From positions 24,943 through 88,942 of the forward strand of contig CALRJS020000013.1 in NCBI GenBank assembly GCA_943367595.1: a stretch of 64,000 nt of DNA, given 5' to 3'. Of this stretch, positions 31,832 to 39,212 are shown piece after piece (position 1 is the first letter of the stretch; every line of letters begins with the position of its first letter). The stretch comes from MW101C3 sp943367595. GTDB taxonomy: Bacteria; Cyanobacteriota; Cyanobacteriia; PCC-6307; Cyanobiaceae. The notes beneath the pieces were generated by a model. That model did not search any database. It was given only the letters and a program-made list of their open reading frames with translations, and had not been told where the DNA came from. A program made the position numbers and the translations under genes.

Positions 31832-33901
31832 TCAGGACGCCAGCAACTCCAGCAGGGCCGCCTCATCGAGCAGCGGCACCCCCAGGCTCTCGGCCTTGGC
31901 CAGCTTGCTGCCGGCCTCGGCGCCAGCCACCACATAGCTGGTCTTCTTGCTGACGGAGCTGCTCACCTTGCCGCCGGCCGCCTCGATCAGCGCCTGCGCC
32001 TCGCTGCGGCTGAGCGTCGGCAGGGTGCCGGTGAGCACCAGGGTCTTGCCGGCCAGGGGTCTGCCCGGCCCGCCGCCCGCCTCACCGGCTCCGTCCCGCT
32101 CCGCCGCCGCCGCCTGCCGCTCGGCCTCACTGGCCTGCAGCGCCAGGCCCAGCTCCGCCAGGGCCGCCAGCAGGGTGAGGTTGGCGGGGGTGCCGAACCA
32201 TTGCGCCAGCGACTGGGCGATCTCCTCGCCGATGCCGAACACCGCCATGATCGCCTCGGGCTGCCCGGTGGCGGCCGCCTGCAGCTCCGCCACACCGGGA
32301 AACGCCCGCGCCAGCGCCTTGGCGTTGACCGCCCCCACGTGATGGATGCCCAGCCCGTAGAGCACCCGGTGCCAGGGGCGCTGGCGGGAATCCTGCAGGG
32401 CGGCAACGAGTTTGGCGGCGGAGGTCTCGCCCATGCGCTCGAGGCTGGCCAGCAGGGCCGCATCCAGCCGGTAGAGGTCGGCGATCGAGCGCACCAGGCC
32501 CCGGTGCACCAGCTGCTCGATCAACTTGCTTCCCAGCCCGTCCACATCCAGGGCCCCCTTGCTCACCCAGTGGCGCAGCGAGCCGCGCAGGATCGCCGGG
32601 CAGCTGGAGTTGACGCAGCGGGTGGCCGCTTCCCCCTCCTCCCGCACCAGCTCCGAGCCGCACTCCGGGCAGGTGTGGGGCAGGCCGAGCCGCTCGGCGC
32701 CAGCCGGCCGCAGCTCGCTCAGCACGCGCACCACCTCCGGGATGATCTCGCCCGCCTTGCGCACCACGATCGTGTCGCCGGCGTGCAGGTCGAGCTCCGC
32801 CACCCGGTCGGCGTTGTGGAGCGTGGCGCGGCTGACGCTCGTGCCCGCCAGCGGCACCGGCTCGAATTCGGCCACCGGCGTCACCGCCCCGGTGCGGCCC
32901 ACCTGCACCGTGAGCCGCCGCAAGCGCGTGGGCGCCTCCTCGGCGGCGTACTTGAGCGCGATCGCCCAGCGCGGCGCCTTCTGGGTGAAGCCGGCCCGCT
33001 CCTGCAGGGCCAGGTCGTCGAGCTTCACCACCACCCCATCGGTGGCGTAGGGCAGGCCATGGCGCTTCTGCTCCCAGGCGGCGAAGAAGGCCTGGGCGGC
33101 GTCCAGGTCGGGGCAGCGCTCGCAGTTGGGGTTGACCCGGAAGCCGGCCGTACGCAGCCAGGCCAGCGCCTCCCACTGGCTGCGCGGCCCCGCCTCGGGC
33201 AGATGGAGCGTGTAGGCGAAGAAATCCAGCCGCCGCGCCGCCACCACCTTGGGGTCGAGCTGACGCAGGGTGCCGGCGCAGGCATTGCGCGGATTGGCGA
33301 AGGGCGGTTCGTCGCGGGCGAGCCGCTCGGCATTGATCGCCGCAAAGGTGGCGTCGGGGATGAAGGCTTCACCGCGCACCTCCACCCATTCGGGCGGGTC
33401 GGCCAGCTGCAGGCGCAGCGGCACGCTCTGGATCGTGCGCACATTGGCAGTGATCTCCTCGCCGCTGCTGCCATCGCCGCGGGTGGCGGCCCGCACCAGC
33501 ACGCCCCGCTCGTAGCTGAGCGCCAGGGCATTGCCGTCGATCTTCAGCTCACAGACGAGGGCCAGATCCTCTGCCTCTGCGTCCTTCTCGAGCACGCGCA
33601 GCAGCCGCTGATGCCAGGCGGTGAATTCGGCCGCATCGAAGGCGTTGTCGAGGCTGAGCAGGCCGATGCGGTGCTCCACCGTGCGAAAGCCTGCGGCGGG
33701 AGCACCGCCCACCCGCTGGGTGGGGCTGTCGGGGCGCACAAGTTCAGGGTGGGCCGCCTCCAGCTCCAGCAGCTCGCGGTAGAGGCGGTCGTAGACCGTG
33801 TCCTCCAGCTCCGGAGCATCCAGCACGTAATAGGCGTGTGCGGCCCGCTGCAGCAGGCGGCGCAACTCCTCGGCCCGGGCCTCAAGCGATGCGTCGGGCA
33901 T
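31832..33901 (-). CDS. ligA: NAD+-dependent DNA ligase
   Basis: LigA seals nicks during replication and repair using NAD+. The ATG at 33901 (MPDASLEARAEELRRLLQRA) gives 689 residues; a TTG at 33919 would add six. Domain Ia (YYVLDAPELEDTVYDRLYRE) and the adenylation motif with the AMP-accepting lysine (CELKIDGNALALSYERG) are present. The OB fold, the four-cysteine zinc finger (CPECGSELVREEGEAATRCV), helix-hairpin-helix repeats and a C-terminal BRCT domain (LAGKTLVLTGTLPTLSRSEA) complete the enzyme. Confidence 0.97.
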   Translation of the reverse strand: MPDASLEARAEELRRLLQRAAHAYYVLDAPELEDTVYDRLYRELLELEAAHPELVRPDSPTQRVGGAPAAGFRTVEHRIGLLSLDNAFDAAEFTAWHQRLLRVLEKDAEAEDLALVCELKIDGNALALSYERGVLVRAATRGDGSSGEEITANVRTIQSVPLRLQLADPPEWVEVRGEAFIPDATFAAINAERLARDEPPFANPRNACAGTLRQLDPKVVAARRLDFFAYTLHLPEAGPRSQWEALAWLRTAGFRVNPNCERCPDLDAAQAFFAAWEQKRHGLPYATDGVVVKLDDLALQERAGFTQKAPRWAIALKYAAEEAPTRLRRLTVQVGRTGAVTPVAEFEPVPLAGTSVSRATLHNADRVAELDLHAGDTIVVRKAGEIIPEVVRVLSELRPAGAERLGLPHTCPECGSELVREEGEAATRCVNSSCPAILRGSLRHWVSKGALDVDGLGSKLIEQLVHRGLVRSIADLYRLDAALLASLERMGETSAAKLVAALQDSRQRPWHRVLYGLGIHHVGAVNAKALARAFPGVAELQAAATGQPEAIMAVFGIGEEIAQSLAQWFGTPANLTLLAALAELGLALQASEAERQAAAAERDGAGEAGGGPGRPLAGKTLVLTGTLPTLSRSEAQALIEAAGGKVSSSVSKKTSYVVAGAEAGSKLAKAESLGVPLLDEAALLELLAS

Positions 33902-33928
33902 GGGAGGCGGCGCAGGCAAGGAGCGACC

Positions 33929-34351
33929 TCAGGCGGCGGCGAGCCTGTTGATGCGGTCCACCCGCCAGGCTTCCTCCACCTTCACGAAGGTGAAGTCGAG
34001 CGGCAGTTCGTCCTTCGCCTCCGATTTCAGCTTCACCGTGAGGATGATCTGGCCGTCCTGAATGCGGGGCCGGCCGGATTTGAGGTTGCGGTATTTGTTG
34101 AGCTGCAGGCCCGCCAGGAAACGGATGAACTGCTGCCGGTTCACGTGGGAGCGGTAGTTCTTGGTGGTGAGCAGATAGGCGCCGTCGATCTGGCCCGAGG
34201 CCACCTGGGTGAAGAACTGCTTGAGCAGCGGGTTGATGCCGCGCGCGCTGATCACCAGCTTCACGGCCGTGTAGGTCCAGTAGAGAAGCAGGGCGCCGGC
34301 GCCGGCCAACAGGGCCTTGGTGCCGATCGTCTGTGCCAGACCCCAATCCAT
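33929..34351 (-). CDS. Conserved cyanobacterial membrane-anchored protein, unknown function
   Basis: This 140-residue protein has one N-terminal membrane helix (TKALLAGAGALLLYWTYTAV). A soluble alpha+beta domain follows (FFTQVASGQIDGAYLLTTKN, QFIRFLAGLQLNKYRNLKS, then alternating strands QIILTVKLKSEAKDELPLDF). The domain has the feel of small NTF2-like/DUF4864-type folds, but no family can be fixed. It is just upstream of ligA on the same strand, 27 bases away, and may be co-transcribed. Confidence 0.75.
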   Translation of the reverse strand: MDWGLAQTIGTKALLAGAGALLLYWTYTAVKLVISARGINPLLKQFFTQVASGQIDGAYLLTTKNYRSHVNRQQFIRFLAGLQLNKYRNLKSGRPRIQDGQIILTVKLKSEAKDELPLDFTFVKVEEAWRVDRINRLAAA

Positions 34352-34433
34352 TGCTTAAGCGCGCATCCTGAGCCTGGAGTCTGACCGACGGCCCCGCCAG
34401 ACTGCCGACCTGGTGACAACGCCCTGAAGCGGC

Positions 34434-34976
34434 ATGCCCCTGGAGTCCCTGCTTCCGCTGTTCCACCGCCTCGACCGGGAACACTTCGAGGGCACCCTGG
34501 CGCCGCAGGGCCGCAGCCTGGTGGCGGTGCGCTGGAGCGATGCCCGCATGAACCGCACGGCCGGGCTCTACCGCAGCGGCCGGCAGCGCGATGGCACCCC
34601 GCTGTGCGAAATCGTGCTGTCACGGCCGGTGCTGGAACCGCTGCCCCGCGAGGCCACGCTCGGCACCCTCTGCCACGAGATGATCCACGCCTGGATCGAC
34701 CGGGTGCTGGGGGTGCGTGAGGTGCACGGCCCCCACTTCCGCGCCCGCATGGCCCGCATCAACGCCGCCCAGTCGGTCTTCGAGGTGAGCCTGCGCCACT
34801 CCTATCCCGTGCCGGTCAGTGCGGTGCGCTGGATCGCCCGCTGCCCCTGCTGCGGCGTCACGGCGCCGTACCGGCGGCGGGTGCGGGGCGTGGCCTGCCG
34901 CCTCTGCTGCGACCGGCTGCACGGCGGCCAGTGGCATGCCAGCTGCCAGCTCGTGTTCGAACCCGGTGGCGCCTAG
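34434..34976 (+). CDS. SprT-like zinc metalloprotease domain protein
   Basis: This 180-residue protein carries the metalloprotease motif LCHEMIHAWIDRVLG (HExxH at about residue 82) and the downstream ligand region VHGPHFRARMARIN. The C-terminal zinc ribbon is formed by CPCC and CRLCC. This matches the SprT/Spartan-like family, whose eukaryotic members remove DNA-protein crosslinks; bacterial roles are less clear. It is divergent from the ligA-side gene with an 82-base gap. Confidence 0.88.
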   Translation: MPLESLLPLFHRLDREHFEGTLAPQGRSLVAVRWSDARMNRTAGLYRSGRQRDGTPLCEIVLSRPVLEPLPREATLGTLCHEMIHAWIDRVLGVREVHGPHFRARMARINAAQSVFEVSLRHSYPVPVSAVRWIARCPCCGVTAPYRRRVRGVACRLCCDRLHGGQWHASCQLVFEPGGA

Positions 34977-34985
34977 GGTTCGCCG

Positions 34986-35114
34986 ATGGATCGCACCCTT
35001 GGCATGGAACTGTTCCTGGGGGTGCTGCAGTGCGGCGGCCTGGCGATCGCCGTGGTGGGCCTGGGCCGCGAACGCTGGCTGCGCCGCCGCTGGGCCCTGC
35101 GCCTCAGCCGTTAG
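34986..35114 (+). CDS. Possible 42-residue single-pass membrane peptide
   Basis: The ATG lies 9 bases after the sprT-like stop. The peptide has a Gly/Leu-rich hydrophobic helix (LFLGVLQCGGLAIAVVGLG) followed by a strongly basic tail (RERWLRRRWALRLSR). This charge pattern is typical of small inner-membrane proteins with a cytoplasmic C-terminus. It fills most of the gap before the next gene. Evidence is limited to coding pattern and topology. Confidence 0.45.
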   Translation: MDRTLGMELFLGVLQCGGLAIAVVGLGRERWLRRRWALRLSR

Positions 35115-35177
35115 GGTCGAGGCAGAACGGTTCTCAGGGCAGAGCCGGGCCCATCAGGACGGACACAGGACAGAGCC

Positions 35178-36089
35178 ATGAACGGTTCCGGCGACCCTTC
35201 CCGCCGCGGCAGACGCCGCCAGGGATCGCCCACGGCGGGCGGAACCTTCGATCAATGGATGGTGGCGGGTCGGCAGCTGGTCAACGGGGTGTCCGGGGCT
35301 CGCCCGGGCTCGCGTACCCAGGCGCGTGGAGCCGGGGGCCGCGCCGGTGCACGCCCGGGCCTGGATGGTCTGGGCCGCTGGGTGGGCGAACGCTTCGATT
35401 GGTTGCTCGAAGGCGACGACGACTGGCCCGAACCCTGGCAGGAACGCCCCACCCCCCAGGAGCGGGAGACGCAGGCCCCACCACCCCGCCGTGGCAGCGG
35501 CCTCCCCACCGACGAGCCCTTCCGCGCCGGCAGCCGGGAACCCATCGGCCGTGGCGCCCTGGGCCGCATGCCGGAGCCGGCCCCGGAGTGGAACAGGAGA
35601 AGGGAAAGCGGCCGCGAGATCGGCCGCGAGCCTGGCGTGGGGCGCGGCCCGCGCCTTGATGGCGACCCCGAGCGGCGCGGCGGAACAACCGGCTCGGCAG
35701 CGCGCACGGGCGGCCCGGCCCCAGCTCCGGCCCGCTTCGCCACCAGCGGCAGCGCCGGCAGCGGCAGCTCGGGCTACGCAGACAACACCAGCACCACTGC
35801 CGGCAGCCCCAGCAGCGGCGGGCGGCGCGCGCTCGAGGCGATCTCCCGCCGCAGCGCCCCGCTGCTGCCACCGGCCGCGAGCGACACCGACGACTGGCCT
35901 GAGGACGACAACTTCCGGCTGCCCCGCTGGCAGCGCCCGAGCGGCGCAGCGGGCGGGGGCGAGCCGCCGCGGTCGTTGCCGCCGGCCTCCGCCGTACCCC
36001 CGGCAGCCGCAGGCCCGGCCGGCGCTGGCCCCGCGCCAGCGCGCACACCCCTGCGCCCCCTGCCGCGCTCCAGTCGCCGGCGCGATTGA
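35178..36089 (+). CDS. Conserved cyanobacterial protein, largely disordered
   Basis: This 303-residue protein has two small conserved blocks, TFDQWMVAGRQLVNGVSGAR (about residues 23-42) and GLGRWVGERFDWLLEGDDDW (about 64-84). The rest is Arg/Gly/Pro/Ser-rich and certainly disordered. A third block (DDWPEDDNFRLPRWQR, about 236-251) recalls the 'WPEDD' linear motifs of some thylakoid or polysome-associated proteins. No enzyme motif is visible. The two N-terminal blocks suggest a short binding module; function unknown. Confidence 0.75.
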   Translation: MNGSGDPSRRGRRRQGSPTAGGTFDQWMVAGRQLVNGVSGARPGSRTQARGAGGRAGARPGLDGLGRWVGERFDWLLEGDDDWPEPWQERPTPQERETQAPPPRRGSGLPTDEPFRAGSREPIGRGALGRMPEPAPEWNRRRESGREIGREPGVGRGPRLDGDPERRGGTTGSAARTGGPAPAPARFATSGSAGSGSSGYADNTSTTAGSPSSGGRRALEAISRRSAPLLPPAASDTDDWPEDDNFRLPRWQRPSGAAGGGEPPRSLPPASAVPPAAAGPAGAGPAPARTPLRPLPRSSRRRD

Positions 36090-36236
36090 GCGGGAGCCAT
36101 GCGGAGCCTGCCCGCAGGCCACCGGCAGAGCGCCAGCGCCGGCCCGAAGCGAACCTTCACGCCAGGCCGACGGGTGAGCACCACCGCATGCCCCTTACAT
36201 TCAATGGTGATCAACCGCTTCCAAGGATCTGCGTCC

Positions 36237-36758
36237 ATGAGCAACCTGATCGTGGTGGGATTTCCGAAAACCGAGGACGCTGACGCCGTACGGCGCGAGC
36301 TGGTCAACATCCAGCAGGAGCATCTGATCTCACTGGAAGATGCGGTGGTCGTCGAGCACGACGCCGCCGGTGAGGTGCACCTGCGTCAGGCGATCAACCT
36401 CACCGCCGCCGGCGCGCTGGGCGGTGGCTTCTGGGGCTCGCTGGTGGGGCTTCTGTTTCTGAATCCGCTGCTGGGCGCCGCCCTGGGCGCCGGTGTCGGG
36501 GCCGCCTCGGGCGCGCTCAGCGATCTGGGCATCAGCGACGCCTTCCTGCGTGAAGTGGGCGAAACCCTGCCGAAGGGCAGCGCCGCCCTCTGCCTGCTGG
36601 TGCGGGAAGCCACCCCCGACCGGGTGCTGGAGCGCCTGCGCAGCTTCGCGCCCCACGCCAAGTTGCTGCGCACCAGCCTCAGCCACACCGACGAAGACCG
36701 GCTGCGCGAGCTGCTCGACAAGACCCGCCAACAAGCCGAAGCCCTGCGGCTCGGCTGA
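36237..36758 (+). CDS. DUF1269 family membrane protein
   Basis: The ATG at 36237 gives 173 residues: MSNLIVVGFPKTEDADAVRR, then a central Gly/Ala hydrophobic hairpin GALGGGFWGSLVGLLFLNPL and LGAALGAGVGAASGALSDLG, and a C-terminal acidic helix. The hairpin with repeated GxxxG-type glycines and the KGSAALCLLVREATPDRVLE segment are diagnostic of DUF1269 proteins, small membrane proteins linked to stress responses in other bacteria. No partner is adjacent. Confidence 0.85.
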   Translation: MSNLIVVGFPKTEDADAVRRELVNIQQEHLISLEDAVVVEHDAAGEVHLRQAINLTAAGALGGGFWGSLVGLLFLNPLLGAALGAGVGAASGALSDLGISDAFLREVGETLPKGSAALCLLVREATPDRVLERLRSFAPHAKLLRTSLSHTDEDRLRELLDKTRQQAEALRLG

Positions 36759-36850
36759 CACCGGCAGGCCGCACCGAACATCAACCTGCAGCCGGAGAGG
36801 CCCCCACGCCGGGCTCCAGCCCAGCGAAGCTTGCAGCTGCCGGCTGTCGG

Positions 36851-36928
36851 CCGGACCCTGAGCTGGGCTCAAGCCGGCCTGACTCTGTGCTGGCTTTAAG
36901 CCGGCCGGACCCTTCTGCTTGCCTTCAG
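36851..36928 (+). repeat. Degenerate ~27-bp tandem repeats
   Basis: Three successive units begin CCGGCC/CCGGAC and end GGCTxxAAG or CTTCAG (36851-36873, 36874-36900, 36901-36928). The preceding 50 bases show weaker similar words. The array lies at the convergent boundary of two genes and overlaps the last codons of the 182-residue gene. Confidence 0.5.
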
Positions 36929-37473
36929 CTGGCCGTTTTGCGGTGGCGGCGGGCCAGCTCCTCGGGATGGTTGCGGGGGCGGGCACTGCCGCTGCTGTGA
37001 CCCTCAGTGGTGCCGCTGACGCCAGCGCCGGCCCCGGCGCCACCGCCGCTGTGGTGGGGGCGGGGCACCTGGAAGTCCCAGCCGTTCACGCGCAGCTGCT
37101 GGTTGACGGGCTCCACCAGCTCACCGGGAAGCTCCTCCGCCATCTGCTCGGCGGAGGTGCTGATCGCCGCTGAGCCCTGCTTCATCGCCCACAGCAGCTC
37201 GGCCCACTGCTCCACCAGGGTGCGTTGCGCCAGGGGCACCTGGCCGCGGGCTTCCAGCGCGGCGCGGCAGCCGTTCTCATGCCAGAGGGTGTCCACATGG
37301 CGATGGCTGGAGCAGGCCACCTGGGCCACGCCGCTGGCCAGGGCCTCGGCGCTGGGGCGTCCATCCTGTTCCCGCAGACCGGCCTCGCACAACAGGCGGC
37401 CGCAGTAGATGGCGGAGATGCCGTAGAGGCGGCCCAGATCGGTGAGGCTGAGCCAGGACGTGGACGGGGCCAT
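36925..37473 (-). CDS. Conserved cyanobacterial protein of unknown function
   Basis: This 182-residue protein opens with SWLSLTDLGRLYGISAIYCG, resembling a winged-helix or MerR-like N-terminus, and continues with ALEARGQVPLAQRTLVEQWA. The last 45 residues (HHSGGGAGAGAGVSG and a basic end) are low complexity. The N-terminal helix pattern suggests DNA binding, but this is weak. It is transcribed away from the chorismate lyase, 58 bases downstream of that gene's end and on the same strand. Confidence 0.7.
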   Translation of the reverse strand: MAPSTSWLSLTDLGRLYGISAIYCGRLLCEAGLREQDGRPSAEALASGVAQVACSSHRHVDTLWHENGCRAALEARGQVPLAQRTLVEQWAELLWAMKQGSAAISTSAEQMAEELPGELVEPVNQQLRVNGWDFQVPRPHHSGGGAGAGAGVSGTTEGHSSGSARPRNHPEELARRHRKTAS

Positions 37474-37531
37474 CGGGCGAACCCAAGTCGAACGTCAACA
37501 TGCTGCCCCGGCTGGGGCAACTCGCAACTTG

Positions 37532-38206
37532 TCAATGTGTCCGTGTGACGGCTGGCAACAATGTTGATGATTCTTCACAGCGTTGACTGGGCCCCAGCCA
37601 ACGCTCCAGTGCCGGGGAGAAGACCTCGCGGATCACCGTGAGCTGTCGGCCGCCGCGGAAGAAGCGATAGTGGCGACTCCAGAACGGACCGCTGCAGCCA
37701 AACCCCTGTTCCAGCCAAGGTTCTGTCACCTGGGCCAACCCATCCACCTCACGGAACAGTTCGGCGCGGTCCGCCGTCAGGCTCTGCCAGATCGGCAGCT
37801 GACGATCGCGCAGATTCTCCTCAGCCTGGGCCTGATTCCACCAGCTTTCGGCCCAGGCCAGCGCCTCGCCGTGACAGCGAAGCCACACCTGACGTCGCAA
37901 CAAAGGCAACGCCAGACCGGCCACTTCCGCAGGCAGCCGCTCGCCATCGCCCGCATCGGGCGCCATGGCGATCACTTCCACCTGCACCGGAGCGCCGCTG
38001 AGCAGCTGGAGGTGGCGGGTGGGGCTGCCATCACCCAGCAGCAGCAGCTGCCAGGCGCCGCTCAGATCTGCGGCCGTGCGCCCCGCCTCCACAGCGGCCC
38101 TCGGCGCCGACCACAGGGGCCGTGGCGAGGGAAACGGCGTGCCGTCGCCGTTGGCGGAGCTCTCCTCGCGCGAACGGGAAGGGGTCGGACAGAGCGTGCC
38201 GCTCAT
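37532..38206 (-). CDS. Chorismate lyase, cyanobacterial type
   Basis: This 224-residue protein removes pyruvate from chorismate to give 4-hydroxybenzoate, the ring precursor of plastoquinone in cyanobacteria. Conserved segments of the DUF98/UbiC-like family are WQLLLLGDGSPTRHLQLLSG, the substrate-binding LLRRQVWLRCHGEALAWAES, WQSLTADRAELFREV, and GPFWSRHYRFFRGGRQLTVI ending in REVFSP. The ATG at 38206 (MSGTLCPTPS) is preferred over one four codons upstream. It stands next to core genes and is GC-rich. Confidence 0.88.
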   Translation of the reverse strand: MSGTLCPTPSRSREESSANGDGTPFPSPRPLWSAPRAAVEAGRTAADLSGAWQLLLLGDGSPTRHLQLLSGAPVQVEVIAMAPDAGDGERLPAEVAGLALPLLRRQVWLRCHGEALAWAESWWNQAQAEENLRDRQLPIWQSLTADRAELFREVDGLAQVTEPWLEQGFGCSGPFWSRHYRFFRGGRQLTVIREVFSPALERWLGPSQRCEESSTLLPAVTRTH

Positions 38207-38288
38207 CGGTCTGAGCACCGGCGCTTCACGCTACGCAAACCAACCAGGGCAGTGAGAGTGGAGCAACCGCCCCACCACTGCCACCGGA

Positions 38289-38762
38289 TCAGGAGCCATC
38301 GTTGCTGATGCTCACCTGGCGCTGCTTGCCCTGGCTTTCGATCACCACCGTGTCGCCGTTGGCGGATTGCAGCCGCCAGCCGCTGGAGCCGATCGGCTCT
38401 CCCACCGACACGTTGGTGGTGGTGCCACCCACCTGGAAGATGGCGGCGCCGGAACGGCCCTGCACCTGAACCACCCCCATCAGTTCGGGGGCCGGACCTG
38501 AGCTTGGTGCCGCCGTCGAGGCTGCAGCAGCCGCAGACCGGGAACTGCTTGAGCCGCCCACCGTGTCGCCCACCGACCAGCCGTTGCCGCCGGACGAGGC
38601 GGCAGGGGCCGGCCGGGTGATGGTGCCACTCACCGGCACCCGCAGTGGCCTCGCGGCAGAGGACGGGCCGTCGTTGCCGCCGGAGAGGGGCGCCAGTTCT
38701 TGCACCCAGGGCTCATCCAGCGGCGGCGGCGGCAGGCCGGGATCGAGAGTGGCCGTCGTCAT
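38289..38762 (-). CDS. Putative GspC/PilP-like domain protein
   Basis: This 157-residue protein has a Pro/Ser/Ala-rich first half. Its compact C-terminal domain reads MGVVQVQGRSGAAIFQVGGT, then VGEPIGSSGWRLQSANGDTV and IESQGKQRQVSIS. The pattern 'x-G-x-A-I-F-x-V-G ... V..G..I..SGW.L..I....V.I...G....V.I' is that of the periplasmic HR/PilP domain of GspC-like proteins in type II secretion and type IV pili. Its ATG overlaps the stop of the upstream gene (ATGA). Assignment is by pattern only. Confidence 0.6.
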   Translation of the reverse strand: MTTATLDPGLPPPPLDEPWVQELAPLSGGNDGPSSAARPLRVPVSGTITRPAPAASSGGNGWSVGDTVGGSSSSRSAAAAASTAAPSSGPAPELMGVVQVQGRSGAAIFQVGGTTTNVSVGEPIGSSGWRLQSANGDTVVIESQGKQRQVSISNDGS

Positions 38763-39178
38763 ACCGGCCGCCACGCCAGCGGGATAGGCGACAGGTTCTG
38801 CGGCGGGGGCACCAGATCGCGCAGGCGCTCCAGCATCTTGAGATTGCGTTCCTGATCGAGCGCCTTGTTGGCCATCTGCCAGTTGCGCCAGAGCAGCACC
38901 GAGGAGGTGATTCCCACCAGGGCCAGGGCGGCGAGAACGAGCAGCCATGGTTTCTGCCAGAAGGGGGGTGCGGGGGCGGCGCGGGGAAGGCGTGGAAGCG
39001 GCGGGACTGGAATTGGTATCTGCGGCGGCGCCTCGCTCACCACCACATCGATCGGGGCGGGATCGATCAACGCCACGCTGCTGGAGTCGGTGGTGTCAGC
39101 GAACACCCGATCCATCACCTGCTCGGCCTTCAGCTCCCAGAAGGCTCTGGACGTTGGAACGGGAGGTGGGTCCGCCAT
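38759..39178 (-). CDS. Single-pass membrane protein partnered with GspC/PilP-like protein
   Basis: This 139-residue protein has a proline-rich cytosolic N-terminal half, a transmembrane helix (PWLLVLAALALVGITSSVLL, about residues 77-96) and a periplasmic coiled coil (QMANKALDQERNLKMLERLR). This resembles the membrane anchor part of a split GspC or PilN/PilO-like component. The 4-base overlap with the next gene argues they act together, possibly in pilus or secretion assembly. It ends up 34 bases from mnmG on the same strand. Confidence 0.6.
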   Translation of the reverse strand: MADPPPVPTSRAFWELKAEQVMDRVFADTTDSSSVALIDPAPIDVVVSEAPPQIPIPVPPLPRLPRAAPAPPFWQKPWLLVLAALALVGITSSVLLWRNWQMANKALDQERNLKMLERLRDLVPPPQNLSPIPLAWRPV

Positions 39179-39212
39179 GAAAGCGCGGGCTCAGGCGTAA
39201 GAGGCGCGGATT

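Noticed and set aside
32201..34384. Plus-strand open frame opposite ligA
   Set aside because: Antisense shadow of ligA and its neighbour; no motif and a biased His/Gln/Gly composition.
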